From the NCBI GenBank assembly GCA_946807835.1, contig OX327697.1, positions 3,177,001 through 3,241,000 on the forward strand: a DNA stretch of 64,000 nucleotides, given 5' to 3'. The translations under genes were made by a program, and so were the position numbers. This DNA is from Ailanthus altissimus (Eukaryota > Streptophyta > Magnoliopsida > Sapindales > Simaroubaceae). This document shows, one piece after another, positions 13,306-25,112 of the stretch (within the stretch, counting starts at the first letter, position 1; each line of letters starts with the position of its first letter). The notes under the pieces were generated by a model that was not told where the DNA came from, did no database searches, and saw only the letters and a program-made list of their open reading frames with translations.

Positions 13306-13689
13306 ATTCAGTTGTTTCAAGTTTATTGTAGTTTTTGAAAGCTCTAGTTACTTTTAAATGTATATTAGAATGAAGTTAACGCTTTTTTTATTTTAATATT
13401 TCCTACAGCACTAATCAAGTTTTTCACGTGATACAAAATAATCATTTAGTTAAAGAAAATGTGTTTCCACTAATTTTGGTTTTCTAGTGGTATGTTTCTT
13501 TATTTTTTTTTCCCAATCACTTGCTAGGAATTTATTTATTGACATGAATTTGTTAGTCATTTCCTTATTGTCAAATTTTGTAATTGGAAACACACAAATG
13601 GAAGGACCAATGCTTTTTTTTTTTTTTATCTTTGTCCAGTCCTAAATCACATATCTGCCATACACACATGTAGATTTTTCATTTGCATT
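13306..13689. other. AT-rich spacer, nothing recognised
   Basis: AT-rich sequence with T-runs, including about 18 T near 13613. No supported coding sequence, RNA gene or element end was seen. Confidence 0.6.
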
Positions 13690-14460
13690 ATTAGTTTATT
13701 AATCAATTCAAAAGCTTAAGCTGTTAAGTAAAAGCCTAATATTAGTATTTCATTCAATTCAAAAATTTAAGTTGTTAGGTAAAGACTTATATTAGTATTA
13801 AAGATAAGTTTTCATAGTCTCCCTCATGTGAAACATAAATTCAAGTTTAAGGTCTGAGGTAAAGTAGATCCCTAGAGATTAAAACAAAGATAAATCAAGA
13901 AATTAATTGAAAACGAAAACATGGAGATTAAAGACAAATTTTAATAATTCCCATCACGTAAAATGTAGATTCGAGATTAAGGTCTAAGATAAAGTGGATC
14001 CCTATATATTAGTATTCCACTCAATCCAAAGGTTTAAATTTTAAGTAGAGACTCAATATTAGTATTAAACACAAACCTTAACAGTCTCCCTTGTGTTAAA
14101 TGTCGATCCAAGTTTAAGGTCTAAGGTAAAGTGGATCCTTAAAGATTGAAAAACAAATCATTAAAGAAATTAAAAAATTAACTAAAAACAAAGATATGGA
14201 GGTTAAAGACAAGTCTTAACAATCTTTCTCACATGAAATGTGAATTTGAATTTAAGGTATGAGGTAAAGTTGATCCCTAAAGAATGGAACAGAGATAAAT
14301 CAAGAAAATCAAGAAATTAAAAAATTAACTGAAAATGAAGATATGGTAGTTTAACTCAGGACCTTGATTTTGATACCATATTAGTTTACTACTCAACCTA
14401 AAAGTTTAAATTATTAGGTAAATGCTAAATATTAGTATTAAAGACAAGTCTTAATATGCT
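13690..14460. repeat. Cluster of diverged direct repeats
   Basis: At least four imperfect copies share the order: CAATTCAAAARTTTAARYTG, TAATATTAGTATTAAA, GACAAGTCTTAA, AAGTTTAAGGTCTGAGGTAA, GTGGATCCCTAAAGATT. Copies begin near 13705, 13755, 14025 and 14395, with further partial blocks between, and units differ by deletions. The final unit carries GGACCTTGATTTTGATACC. No coding potential. It resembles diverged intergenic repeat arrays common in plants. Confidence 0.65.
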
Positions 14461-15660
14461 TAATACTTTAACAAAGTTCAATTAAAAATTTTAAAAGATG
14501 TTTTTGTATTGTTCATTAAATTGTTTAAGAAAAGTGGAATGTGAGGGCTTCAGACATTATAGTTGAAAAATATTATATATACAAATTCTATAATAGTTTA
14601 TCTTGTATGAAATATCCAACATTCGACCCTCTTACACAACCTAGTTAGATAAAGTTACTATATATATAGTAACTTTATCTAATTATATATATATAGCTAC
14701 CTTTCAAATAATATGACACCTTTAATTAAAATTTAAAAGTGAAATTGAGCAAGCTTAGAACCAAAATAAAAAATATAATATTATGCGAGAACAGATTATT
14801 ACAAAGTGGCCTATATCGTAGTATGTGTGTCCTTATAAAAAAGTATATCAAAATGCTAAATATCCAACACTTTTGAAATCACAAATAATAGGATTATGAT
14901 AAATAAGGTGAGGTTAAAGTGCCACAATCTCACATTAGTTGGTTAGATAAAATTTTGGACTATATGTGCAGAGCCTTTTCTTAATCATCATTACGAGGCA
15001 TTTTAAGTGATATTCAAAAGCAAAATCTTGCCTGCCTAGATCCAAAATAGAAAAATATTGATTCCTATTATTTACTTTAACTTATGTCATTACTTTTCAT
15101 GTTACATGTAGCTAACCATTACATACCAAGTAGTGCTAGGCTTATGAAGTTGGGACATAAGTTATGTGTTTAAGCCCCCTGAATTTGGTACACGACAAGA
15201 AGATGTCAAATGAAATGATACTAACAAAAACCTTTACTATTATATAAAATCCAAAAATTCCTATATTCAAAGGAGCATCTAAAACTCAAATAATTTAAAT
15301 TGTCTCACAAATACAATCCCATTCACAATCCTAAAATCACCCAATAAAATCACAATAAAATTTTCAATCAATCACACTACGGATTTTTCTTCTAATATTT
15401 TTGCTCATCTTAGTTTATGATTTCTTTCTACTAGAAGATGGGATCTTATATTTAATTAAAAACTTAGGTTTCCAACTTATAAAATGAATAGATCAAATCA
15501 CCATTTCTCAAATTCATCACCAAGTTTAAACCTCTAAATGTGTACAATAAAAAGATTTCAAAATTAAACTTCTTAAATTCTTATATTTACATACTTTCCA
15601 ATAAAGGCTCATTTATAAAATATTTTAATGAATATCCTTTATAATGGCATTAGTCTATGA
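14461..15660. other. AT-rich spacer containing a perfect palindrome
   Basis: No protein, RNA or clear mobile-element homology was recognised. The only strong structure is the palindrome at 14645-14682, listed separately. Confidence 0.55.
14645..14682. repeat. Perfect 38-bp palindrome
   Basis: The arm TTAGATAAAGTTACTATAT is followed immediately by its exact reverse complement, with no loop. A second AT-repeat follows it. It could extrude as a cruciform or be the relic of a fold-back element. Confidence 0.95.
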
Positions 15661-16302
15661 TGTCTATGAGAAAGTTGATTAAAAATCACATTGTAAGAGA
15701 TTTTAGATCGAGTCAAGTGATTAGGGGATGTGAGGAAGTGAAATGGAGACGAAAAAAGGAAAAATGTCATCCCCGACAGCACCCAGTTTAGGCCTCACAA
15801 CTCTCAAAGGTGGAGTACCACGGCCTCAAAACCAGTACCTGGAGTGCCACGGTGCTAACAATTTAGGCTTGGGTACTGTGGCACCCAGAGCAACCTCTAC
15901 CCCTATTTATCTCTTAAGTGTTCTAGGACTCCCCCATCTTGTTCTCACTCAGATTAGAGTTTCCCTAGAACATTTATAACCTATACAAGGGCTTTATTTT
16001 GGCTTGTAAACACAATACAACACAACTACACGTAAGAGAAAAATCAAATATTACAAGAAGAGACAACTAACTAAGAAATTGTTAAGTGTTCTTTGTGAGC
16101 TTTGAGATTCTTATAAAAGGCATAATTTATGAGTGCTTTGTGATTCAATAATAAAGAAGTGAGATCTTGATCCACTGTGGATGTAAACAATTGCTGAACC
16201 ATGTAATTTTTTGTGTGATTTCTTCTACACTTTCTCTCTTTAGATTATTTGCTAATTGCTTATTGCGCTATATTACTTGTGTGAATAGCTTTCGCTTCAA
16301 CA
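15661..16302 (+). repeat. Left LTR of copia element B
   Basis: Matches 18823-19316 in order (for example GTGTTCTAGGACTCCCC at about 15918 and 19035) and ends TTCAACA just before a primer-binding site. The start is inferred by alignment with the right LTR. It contains a GC-richer block at 15770-15895. The frame at 15743-15979 lies wholly in the LTR and is not supported as a gene. Confidence 0.82.
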
Positions 16303-16305
16303 AAT

Positions 16306-16314
16306 TGGTATCAG
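16306..16314 (+). promoter_or_regulatory. Decayed primer-binding site of element B
   Basis: TGGTATCAG, then GATG instead of AGC. It is a shortened match to the initiator-Met primer site, three bases after the LTR. Confidence 0.75.
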
Positions 16315-16332
16315 GATGAATCATTCATTCCA

Positions 16333-18765
16333 TTAACCCTTTGAGACTCAAACCGATAAGAAGATTAAGAGGTCAAGAACTGATAATAGCCTCGAATATT
16401 ATAATAGGGTGTTTGATGGCTTTTGTGCTAAGCATATATTGCAAGGCATAGAACTGTAGGATCAATATCACAGCAGAATAGTCTGGTAAAGATGATGAAT
16501 AGGACCCTACTTGAAAGGGTTAAATGCATGTTGACCAATGCAAAGATGTCCAAGGTATTTTAGGGTGAAGTTGTAATAAAGTAGCCTATTTGATTAATAG
16601 AAATCCCTCAAGAGCGATAGACTTCATGACTCTAGAAGTAAAATGGTTTGGAAGCCATTCTAAGTATAATCACTTTAAGATATTTGGTTGCCCAGTTTTT
16701 GTGCATGTGAAGTAAGGCAAATTGAAGCCTAGAGCTATGAAGGAGATATTTATAGGGTGTCCCAAAGGTGTGAAATGATACAAAGTGTGGTGCAAAGAGT
16801 TGAAACCACCAAGAAGTATCATAAGTAGAGATGTGACATTTAATGAAACGAAAATACTGAAAGAATCTCAAGAAGATAAGAAAGAAGAAATTGTGTTGAA
16901 GGAAGTGTCAGCACCCGAAATAATTAAAGTTGAAGTAAAGCCTAAGAGTAGTTTTGGTATGTCCCCATATCAAAATTTTAGCAAGGCAACCCTTGAAGTT
17001 AAGTAAAAAAACACTGATGAGCTCCTCAAAGTCTACCTAACGTAAGACTCGGACTCTTGAGATAAAATGTGAAGAGTACTAACTAGCCAGAGATAGACTA
17101 AGAAGAATGATAAATCTACGAATAAGGTATGCTCGAGCAGACATAGTTGCTCATGCTTTCAATTCTTCATATACTCTTAATTATGATAAGCCTAAGACGT
17201 ATAATAAGACTAAGAAGAGTGAGAATATGGATAAATAGTAGTAAGTCATAGAAGAAGAGATTAGTTCTATTATGAAGAATAATACCTAGGTGTTGGTGGA
17301 AAGACCTCAAAAGAAACTAGTTAGGTACAAGTGGGTGTATAAGATTTAGAAGAGAATACCGAGAGTAGAGCCTACAAGGTTTAAGGCTAGAGTTGTAGCA
17401 AAAGGTTTTACTTAGTGAGAGGGGATTGACTTTTATAAGATTTTCTCTCCAGTCTTTAAGCACACATCTATTAGGATTTTCTTAGTCATGTGTGCAAATT
17501 TGAACTTACATTTAGAGCAGATGGATGTAAAGAATACTTTTCTATATGGAGAGTTAAAGGAGAAGATATATATATCGCAACAACACAGGTTTGTAGAACC
17601 CGACATGGGGGAGCATGCTTGCTTATTAAAAACTTTATTGTACAGTTTTAAACAATCTTCTAGGTAGAGGTATAGGAGATCTGATAATTTCATAATGACT
17701 TGTAGATTTAATAGACGTAAGTATGGTGATTATATATACTTTAAGAGCTTAAATAGTGAGATAAGTATGTATTTGCTTATGTATATGGATTATATACTGA
17801 TTGTATGCAAAGATATGGAAGAAATATAGAAATTGAAGAAGCAATTGAGTGACGAGTTTAAGATGAAGAATTTGTGAGCAACAAAGAGGATTTTGGGTAT
17901 GGATATTGCGAGGGAAAGAAGAGATGTTATCTTCTTATCACAGCATAGATATATACTTAAGATTCTAGAGAAGTTTAGTATGTCCAATACAAAGACTATC
18001 TCCACACCCTTGGCCATGCATTTTAAAATTTTAGTAGCATAATTACTGAAATCCGAAAATGATAAATTGTATATAAATAATGTAACATATACCAACATTG
18101 TTGGGAGCATCATGTATGTGACAGTTTTTACAAGGCCTGACATAGCACACACAGTAAGTGTTGTGAGTAGATATATGACAAATTTGAGAAAAGATCACTG
18201 GCTTGTAGTGAAGTGAATATTGAGATATTTCAAAGGAACATCGGATTATGGTTTGTTGTATAAAAGGGCTAAGAATGAAGGTGAAATGGTAAGAGGATAC
18301 GTTGACTCAGATTATGCAAGTCATCTCGACAAGTGAAGGTCTTTGACTGGGTACACGTTCACAGTATTTAGGTGTAGTGTGTGCTGGAGGTTGATTCTAT
18401 AGCACATGGTAGCACTATTAACCACAACGGCAGAGTATATAACTGTAGGAGAAGCTATTAAGGAGGCCGTATGGTTAAAAGGTATCTGTGTAGAGATATT
18501 GGCTATTAAAAATATCAACACCGAAGTGTATTGTGATAGCAAAAGTGTCATACACTTAAACAAGCATTAACTATTTTCTAAGAGCCTTAAACATATTGAT
18601 GTACATCTCTATTTCATTCAAGAGATTGTTCAAAGTGGCGAGATTTGTCTGATGAAGATCACATTATCTAAAAATCTCGCTGACATGTTGACTAAACTAC
18701 TTCTCTCGGTTAAGTTCGTCTTATGTAAAGACTTAATCGAAGTCACTACTATATAAGGGTGACAA
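16333..18765 (+). pseudogene. Element B copia pol without gag (integrase, RT, RNase H)
   Basis: Integrase remnants start almost directly after the primer site (a decayed LRTDNGxEY motif near 16365-16395, IFGCPVFVHVK near 16680). RT follows at about 17270-18160 (WVYKI, FKARVVAKGFT, QMDVKNTFLYGELKEKIY) with YMDY in place of YVDD near 17782. RNase H follows at about 18290-18700 (YVDSDYASHLDK, TTAEYITVGEAIKEAVWLKG, NLADMLTK). The lineage resembles Tork. No gag or protease is present, so about 1.5 kb is deleted compared with a complete element. Stops and frame changes throughout make it inactive. Confidence 0.9.
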
Positions 18766-18822
18766 AGATGTGAAGATGAAAGATCTTGGAAGCTTTGAGG
18801 ACGATTTTGAATCAAAGAGGGG

Positions 18823-19316
18823 ATTTGTGAGATAGTTGATTTAAATCACCTTGGAAGAGTTTTTCGATTGAGCTAAGTGATCAAGGTATGCAAGAAAGTG
18901 AGGTGAAAGGAGGCAAAATGTTATCGCTGGCGCTCAAGCAGCCTCCAAACCAATACTTAGAGCGCTGCAGTGCTGGCATTCCAAGCCTGGTCACCACAGT
19001 GTCCAGTCCAACCTCTACCTCATTTGTCTACTAAGTGTTCTAGGACTCCCCTATCTTGTTCTCGCTCAAATTAGGGCCTTCTTAGGATATCTATAGTTTA
19101 TATAAAGGCTTTATTTTAACTTGTAAATACATTACAACACAACTACACTTAAGAAAAAAATTCCTAAATTATAAAAAAAGACAATTGAGTGAGAAATTGT
19201 TGAGAGTTCTTTGTGAGTTTTGAGATTCTTATAAAATGCATATTTTATAAGTGTTTTGTGATTCAATAATAAAACAGTGAGATTTTAATCTACTGTGAAC
19301 ATAAGTAATTGCTAAA
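18823..19316 (+). repeat. Right LTR of element B, truncated
   Basis: Starts after the purine tract CAAAGAGGGGA and aligns with the left LTR up to about 19316 (AAGTAATTGCTAAA), where homology stops. About 140 bases of the 3' end are missing. Confidence 0.8.
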
Positions 19317-20639
19317 GAGACAACCGAATTAAGTGATTGTTAAACTCTGAACAATCTATCATAATCTATAAATCAGATTTATGCAAACTCAAAGCTAATT
19401 TATTGGGAACTTGTAAGAGTTCATTAAAATTTAATCTGAGACATTTGAATAGTAAAACTATTTAAAAAGAAAATTTTCGTTTTTAATATGCAGAATCTGT
19501 CAAACAATTTAAAAAGATTGAATAGTCTTTAGAAATTCATAAGAAATTATATATATTTTAGAAAATTATGATATTTGATTTGGCGCAAATTAGACACGTA
19601 CAAAAATCTGAAAATGTATATTTTTATATGTTTTGAAGCTTATTCGAGATATGAAAACATTTTTTTACTGTCGGGTGTGCTGCTGAAAGCTCTGTTGTTA
19701 TCTAGCATTGCAGTTTCCATTTTAAAAATCCATTAAAAATTGAATTCTTTGATATTTTCACTGAAACATAATTCTTTTTTTTTTTTGAAAGATTTGAAAC
19801 AAAATTCTGAAAAGCTTATTGTGTGCAGGCTTGATTAGTAAAATGTTTGGTAAGAAAATACATTGTCTAAATACATTTTATTTAGAGAAGTATATACCAT
19901 AGTTGAAATCTCTATTCTCTAGGATTTTATTCACCATTTTAAAAAATCATCAAAAATCAGAAATAAGGAATTTTAAACTGAAATAAAAATTTAAATAAAT
20001 CGTGTGATATCTGATTCTTGTTAAAGAAACAAAATTATAAAATAAATTATGAAAATATTAATTCAATTATGGCAAAGACACTACTCATTGCCTAATTACA
20101 ATTTATCTTTTACTCCATATTACCCGTTTCTCATAAAATATTTTTTTCTCAAGAAAAATTCAAAACAATAACTTAGATATATATTATACAAAATCATAAA
20201 AATAATTAAAAAAAAATAATAACGTCTAGAGTTTTAGAATATACCCTCAAATCAAGAAGTCTAAATTTGGATCAAAGTAAATATGACAACTTTTTTTTTT
20301 TTTCAAATCAAGAGATTTAGTTTAATAAATTTATTTATTTTAAAAATTACTTATTAATCTATTAAGTCTATTTCTTTTTTTAAGTTTATCTTAGGAGTGG
20401 ACAACTTTGGGTTTAAAAATTTTCGAACCATTCCTGAACCTATTCGGGATAGAGAAAAGTGTTCTGTTCGAAATATTTTTCAGGTCGGGACAATTCTCAA
20501 CCCGACTTTGGGTTGGGCTGGGAATTTTTTGATTTTTTTACATTAAGACGATGTAGCCGTGTAATTTTGATTCAAGTCGGGTCGGATCAAAAATTTCCGA
20601 ATTAATATTTAAAAAAATAAAAAATAGAAATTCAATTTC
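19317..20639. other. AT-rich spacer with short repeat remnants
   Basis: No coding sequence was supported. A stretch at about 20305-20390 resembles the LTR-like sequence at about 23495-23590 (shared GAGATTTAGTTTAAT and TCTATTTCTTTTTTTA-like blocks). The part at 20395-20600 has CGGG-containing words (GTCGGGACAATTC, GGTTGGGCTGGG) common in plant intergenic repeats. Neither could be assigned to a family. Confidence 0.5.
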
Positions 20640-21890
20640 GATTTTAATTACATTAAATGTTATAATTCTAAATTCAATTTAGATTTAACTTACGTTAAAT
20701 ATTATCTATTTGAATTACGTTAAATGTTATTATTCAAACTCAATTACGTTCACTGTTATATTTTAATTAATTTTGAAATGAATTCATTTAAATTCAATTA
20801 TGTTAAATATTGTAATTTAAATCTAATGTCGATTTTAATTACGTTAAATATTATAATTTCAAATCATGTTTTGATTTCAATTACGTTTAATATTATTGAT
20901 TTGAATTATTTTAAATATTATTATTTCAAATTCAAATATGTTAAGTGTTATAATTTGATTAATTTTAAATTTGATTCATTTCAAATTCAATTACGTTAAA
21001 TGTTGTAATTTCAAATCCAATTTCAAGTTGAAATATATTAAATATTATAATTTTAAATTTATTTTTGATGATAATTACGTTAAATATTATAATTCTAAAT
21101 CCAATTTCGAGTTCAATTACGTTAAATATTATAATTCAAAATGCTATGTTGATTTCAGTGTTTACGTTAAATGATATTATTCTAAATTTAATGTCGATTT
21201 TAATTACGTTAAATATTATAATTTTAAATCCTGTTTTAATTTTAATTACGTTAAAAATATTATTTATGTGAATTATGTTAAATGTTATTATTTCAAATTC
21301 AATTACATTAACTTTTATAATTTGATTAGTTTTAAAATCGATTCGTTCCAAATCTAAGTACATTAAATGTTGTAATTCTAAATTCAATTTGGAGTTGAAA
21401 TAGTTAAATATTGTAATTTCAAATTCTGTTTCGATTTCAATTACGTTAAATATTGTTATTTATAATTTAATTTTGATGTTATTACATTAAATATTATAAT
21501 TATAAATCTAATTTCGAGTTCAATTACGTTAAATATTATAATATAAAATGTTATTTCTATTTTAATATTTATGTTAAATAATATTATTCCAAATCTAATA
21601 TCAATTTTAATTATGCTAAATATTATAATTTTAAATTTAATTTTAATACATTAAATATTATCAAGTTCAATTACGTTAAATTATCGATTTGAATTATGTT
21701 AAATATTATTATTCCAATTTCAATTTTAATTTCAATTACAGTAAATATTATAATTCCAAATCCAATTTCAATTTTAATTATGTTAAATATTATAATTTTA
21801 AATATAATTTTAAAATTAAATATATTAAATATTATAATTCCAAATTCTATTTCGACTTCAAGTGCAACTACTTTTAATATGTTTTAAAAC
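20640..21890. repeat. Degenerate tandem array, ~42-bp unit
   Basis: The core AATTACGTTAAATATTATAA recurs about thirty times with spacing clustered near 42 bp (for example near 20841, 20883, 21119, 21164, 21204, 21246) and occasional 26-53 bp steps. The intervening part is mostly a variant of TTCAAATTCAATTTCGATTT. The Asn/Tyr- or Ile/Asn-rich frames on both strands are by-products of this periodic AT-rich sequence, not genes. Confidence 0.88.
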
Positions 21891-22642
21891 TATTTTTTGA
21901 CCGAATCTCCCTTAAGTTTTGAACATTCCCTTAAATTATAATAATCTGTCAAAAATTGTAGCACTTCTATAGAATTCCAAATCTTTGATTCTACTGTCTA
22001 ACCGTTAAACAAACTCCAAGTCTCCAACAAATATCAATACTTACATTCGCATCCATAAGGACCGCACCTAATCAATAAAATTCTAGAAAGTGATACAAAA
22101 TATAGCATACATCAAATATTATGTAAAAGAGAAACATATTAAATTCAAAATTTATGAAGCATAAGTATTGGTGGTTGGCATTGGTAATCTATAAGGATGC
22201 ATAAGTATTGATGGTTGGCAAATGCAATGGTTAACAATTTGTAACGATGCATCCAAAAATGTTTACAAATTATTATGCTAAAGAAACATATAAATAAATA
22301 AATAAAGAAACTAAATAATTAAAATTTGATATTCTACTAAACAAGAAATCTAAATAACAAGATTTACTACTGCTGTGTTATTGATGCCAATGGACACTAT
22401 TGCATCGATAAATGTGCAAACTCTAGATGAAAAAAAAAGTAAAAAAGTAAATAGAAGTGTAAACATTTAAATTTTGTTAGACTAATTCACATTGTTTTAC
22501 CTGCTTCCAATTGATCATAATATTCATCATCTACAAGCAATCCTTCTTCTCTCTTTGCTTTATACGCCAAAAGCGAAGCTCGTATCTAATTTTGTCCATA
22601 CATCAAGCCCTTGTGCTGGCACGAACCCGTGATAAATACGGG
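21891..22642. other. AT-rich spacer, nothing firm
   Basis: Contains a short duplication of GCATAAGTATTGRTGGTTGGCA at about 22158 and 22199. No gene supported. Confidence 0.5.
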
Positions 22643-22752
22643 CCAAGCACGACATTGCATGTTGAGTGGCTCAGGCACATCGCGGCACTATAGTGTGCCT
22701 GGGCGGTCCAGGCATGCTACAGTACCATGTAAGGCCGTGTCGTGCCGTGCTT
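22643..22752. repeat. GC-rich fold-back element, nested inverted repeats
   Basis: An island of high GC in AT-rich surroundings. Outer arms CCAAGCACGACA (22643-22654) and TGTCGTGCCGTGCTT (22738-22752) are inverted and imperfect. Inner arms CAGGCACA (22672-22679) and TGTGCCTG (22694-22701) are perfect. It resembles a short non-autonomous fold-back or MITE-like repeat. Family not identified. Confidence 0.6.
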
Positions 22753-23484
22753 AACAATATGTAGAAACCTAACCAACCTTTTATCATCCTTAATACCAAT
22801 AATTTCTTCTTAAAAAAAAGAGACATACTTTTTCTCTCTATCTCTATAAGTTACTTATATTCTGTTATAAGATTAAACTTCTATAAACTATCTATCTCCA
22901 TTCTATTCTATTATAGGATTAAACTCTTATAAATTATCTCTATTCTTTACTATTATGTTATGGGATTAAATTCTTATAAACTATCTCTTTCCCCTTTCAT
23001 TATTAAATAGGTCTTTTATTTCTGTTTTATTTTCATTCCCAAATGGGTTTTTATTTTTTGTTTTATTTTAAAGAGTTCTCCCTTCATTTCTCAACAACTT
23101 GTTTTAGTCTTTAACTTCCTTTTCCATCGGGTTACTGTTCAATTATTTCTTCTGATTTATTGTTCAATGAAAAAGAATCATCAAAGATATAAAATTCTTG
23201 TTTATCTTTTCACATTTTATTGCCTACTAGGTCAAATTAACAACGATTGTTCGCTTTTGTCCAATAACAAGTGCTTCACTCTTCCTCAGAGGTTACCATC
23301 ACATTTAGCATAGATGCTACCAGAACCCTCCTTCTCTACATCACAGCTATTGCACCATTGCCTACTTTAGTAGCCACACACTCAATTTCTCCCATTGAAG
23401 AACAAGATTAGACTCTTTCTTTTGACCTCCTTTTGACGAATAAGATTGGACTCTCCTTTCGGAGCTCCATCTTGCGGAGGGCAT
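22753..23484. other. AT-rich spacer upstream of an LTR-like sequence
   Basis: Three imperfect copies of a block containing GGATTAAAYTYTTATAAAYTATCTCT occur between 22865 and 22990. The right edge, CTTGCGGAGGGCA, resembles a polypurine tract. No gene supported. Confidence 0.45.
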
Positions 23485-23820
23485 GATAAAGGAAATAAAG
23501 AGATTTAGTTTAATTTAAATTTATTTGTTTTATGAATTATCTTTTTTAACTTCTTAACCTATTAGGTCTATTTCTCTTTTTAGGTTTATCTTTTTTCTAT
23601 TTTAATTTATTCCTATTAAATTTATTTTTCTTGTTTTGGTTTAATCTTATTAGGTTTGTTTCTCTTTTAGGGTTATCTTTTTCCTATTTTGGTTTATTGT
23701 AAACTTTATAAATACTCAAGCATTCCTAAATGAGAATACAAATAGTAATGTAATATTTTTTCTTCTCTCGAAATCTCTACAATTTCTTTTTTTATTCTTT
23801 TTTTTTCAAAATTTTTTTTT
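23485..23820 (+). repeat. Possible copia-type solo or terminal LTR
   Basis: Starts TGATAAAGG right after the purine-rich GCGGAGGGCA. It contains T-rich repeats of TTAGGTTTATCTTTTTCTATTTT and a TTTATAAATACTC promoter-like word at 23708, followed by the tract of short exon-like sequence usual before LTR ends. The 3' limit is unclear. Related to 20305-20390. Confidence 0.4.
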
Positions 23821-24620
23821 TGAGTCAATAGAAATAAAATGAAAGTAAAACAAGTAGCATTAGGGTTTCTAAGAAAACAAAATACACATATGTACTAATA
23901 TATAAAATATCATTTTGTTCTCTATTAAACGTTATAATAAAAGTCCAACTGCTATTATTAATCACAAAATAACTGATGAACACTTGCAATTACACATTTA
24001 ATAAGAGTTTTACATGATTGTTTTGTATTACTAGTGTATTTAATTTTCTTAACTTAAGTATGTTTACAATATTGTACTTAATTATCTTTTAACTGTTTTA
24101 TGGTAGGTTCGGTAAAATGGGCATAACTTTCTACCTAAAGATCCAATTGAGGTGATTCTTGATCCCGTGGACAGATGAATCAATGGGATAACATATTATA
24201 TTTCAAAAAGCATTGGAAATTCGAGTGTTTAGAGGGTAAAAAATGGCCTAGAACAGAACTGATCTGCAGTACAGGCCCAGTTTGAACAGTCATCAGTATT
24301 TGGATTATAACTATAGAAATACGTATCTAATATGTATGAGATCACTCAATTTGGAAAGATAAGAGACTTACCTATAACTTTGATGTTTTGAGTGACAGCT
24401 AATTCGGATCACATCAATTCCAAATTGGATAATCAAGTGGGTGCCCAAGTGATAATGAATGCAAATTATTTTGCCACAATTCTTGACTTTCATCAACCAA
24501 GTGGTTCCCTCCAAATTTGTCTCGATTTATCCATGTTTTTCTATAAATAGGTGACTTGTTTATGCCTAAAGAATATAATTAGAAATTTAGAATTTAGTTC
24601 AAAATACTTGTCCTTTGTAT

Positions 24621-24734
24621 CCATTTCTTTGTAAATTTATTTCTCTTGTTTACTATTAAATCATGTTATTTCTTCTTCCATTTCTTTGTAAATTTATTTC
24701 TCTTGTTTACTATTAAATCATGTTATTTATTCTT
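24621..24734. repeat. 57-bp tandem duplication
   Basis: Two adjacent 57-base copies starting CCATTTCTTTGTAAATTTAT at 24621 and 24678 with one visible difference near their ends. A third partial start follows at 24735. Confidence 0.9.
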
Positions 24735-24909
24735 CCATTTCTTTTCTTTTTCTTTAGTTTTATTATGTCCAAATAATTTTCTTTAAGCTAAGGTGAAAGG
24801 GTGAAGCTCTTGGCAAGGTAATAAGATATGTTTAATATTTATTCATGAATTTAATGCTTCATTTTTAAGTTATGCAAATTTATATATGATGTATTTATTT
24901 TGTTTGTAG

Positions 24910-25112
24910 AATTAATACCCTTTCTTCTAAAGTGGTGATTCTTGATTTATTATTGACAAACTTAATACTTGGCACAATAAATTCTTGAAACCATTTACAA
25001 GATTTGGTGTATATAACCTTTCTTGTAAAGTGGGAGTCTTGATTTATTGTAGACAAATATAAAGATTGGCATAATAAATACTTGAACCCATTTATAAGAT
25101 TTGGTGTATAAT
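24910..25112. repeat. ~101-bp imperfect tandem duplication
   Basis: Two copies share CCTTTCTTSTAAAGTG, TTGATTTATTRTWGACAAA and ATTTAYAAGATTTGGTGTAT, starting near 24910 and 25013. Confidence 0.8.

Noticed and set aside
13169..13357. Plus-strand 62-codon frame
   Set aside because: Antisense shadow over the degenerate UGT exon fragment and adjacent T-rich sequence.
15743..15979. A 78-codon frame that looks less AT-biased than its surroundings
   Set aside because: It lies wholly within the left LTR of element B and the right LTR lacks the frame. Its composition comes from the GC-rich LTR block.
20724..21887. Overlapping Asn/Tyr- and Ile/Asn-rich reading frames on both strands
   Set aside because: They are direct products of the ~42-bp AT-rich tandem repeat, appear in several frames at once and have no start context or domain.
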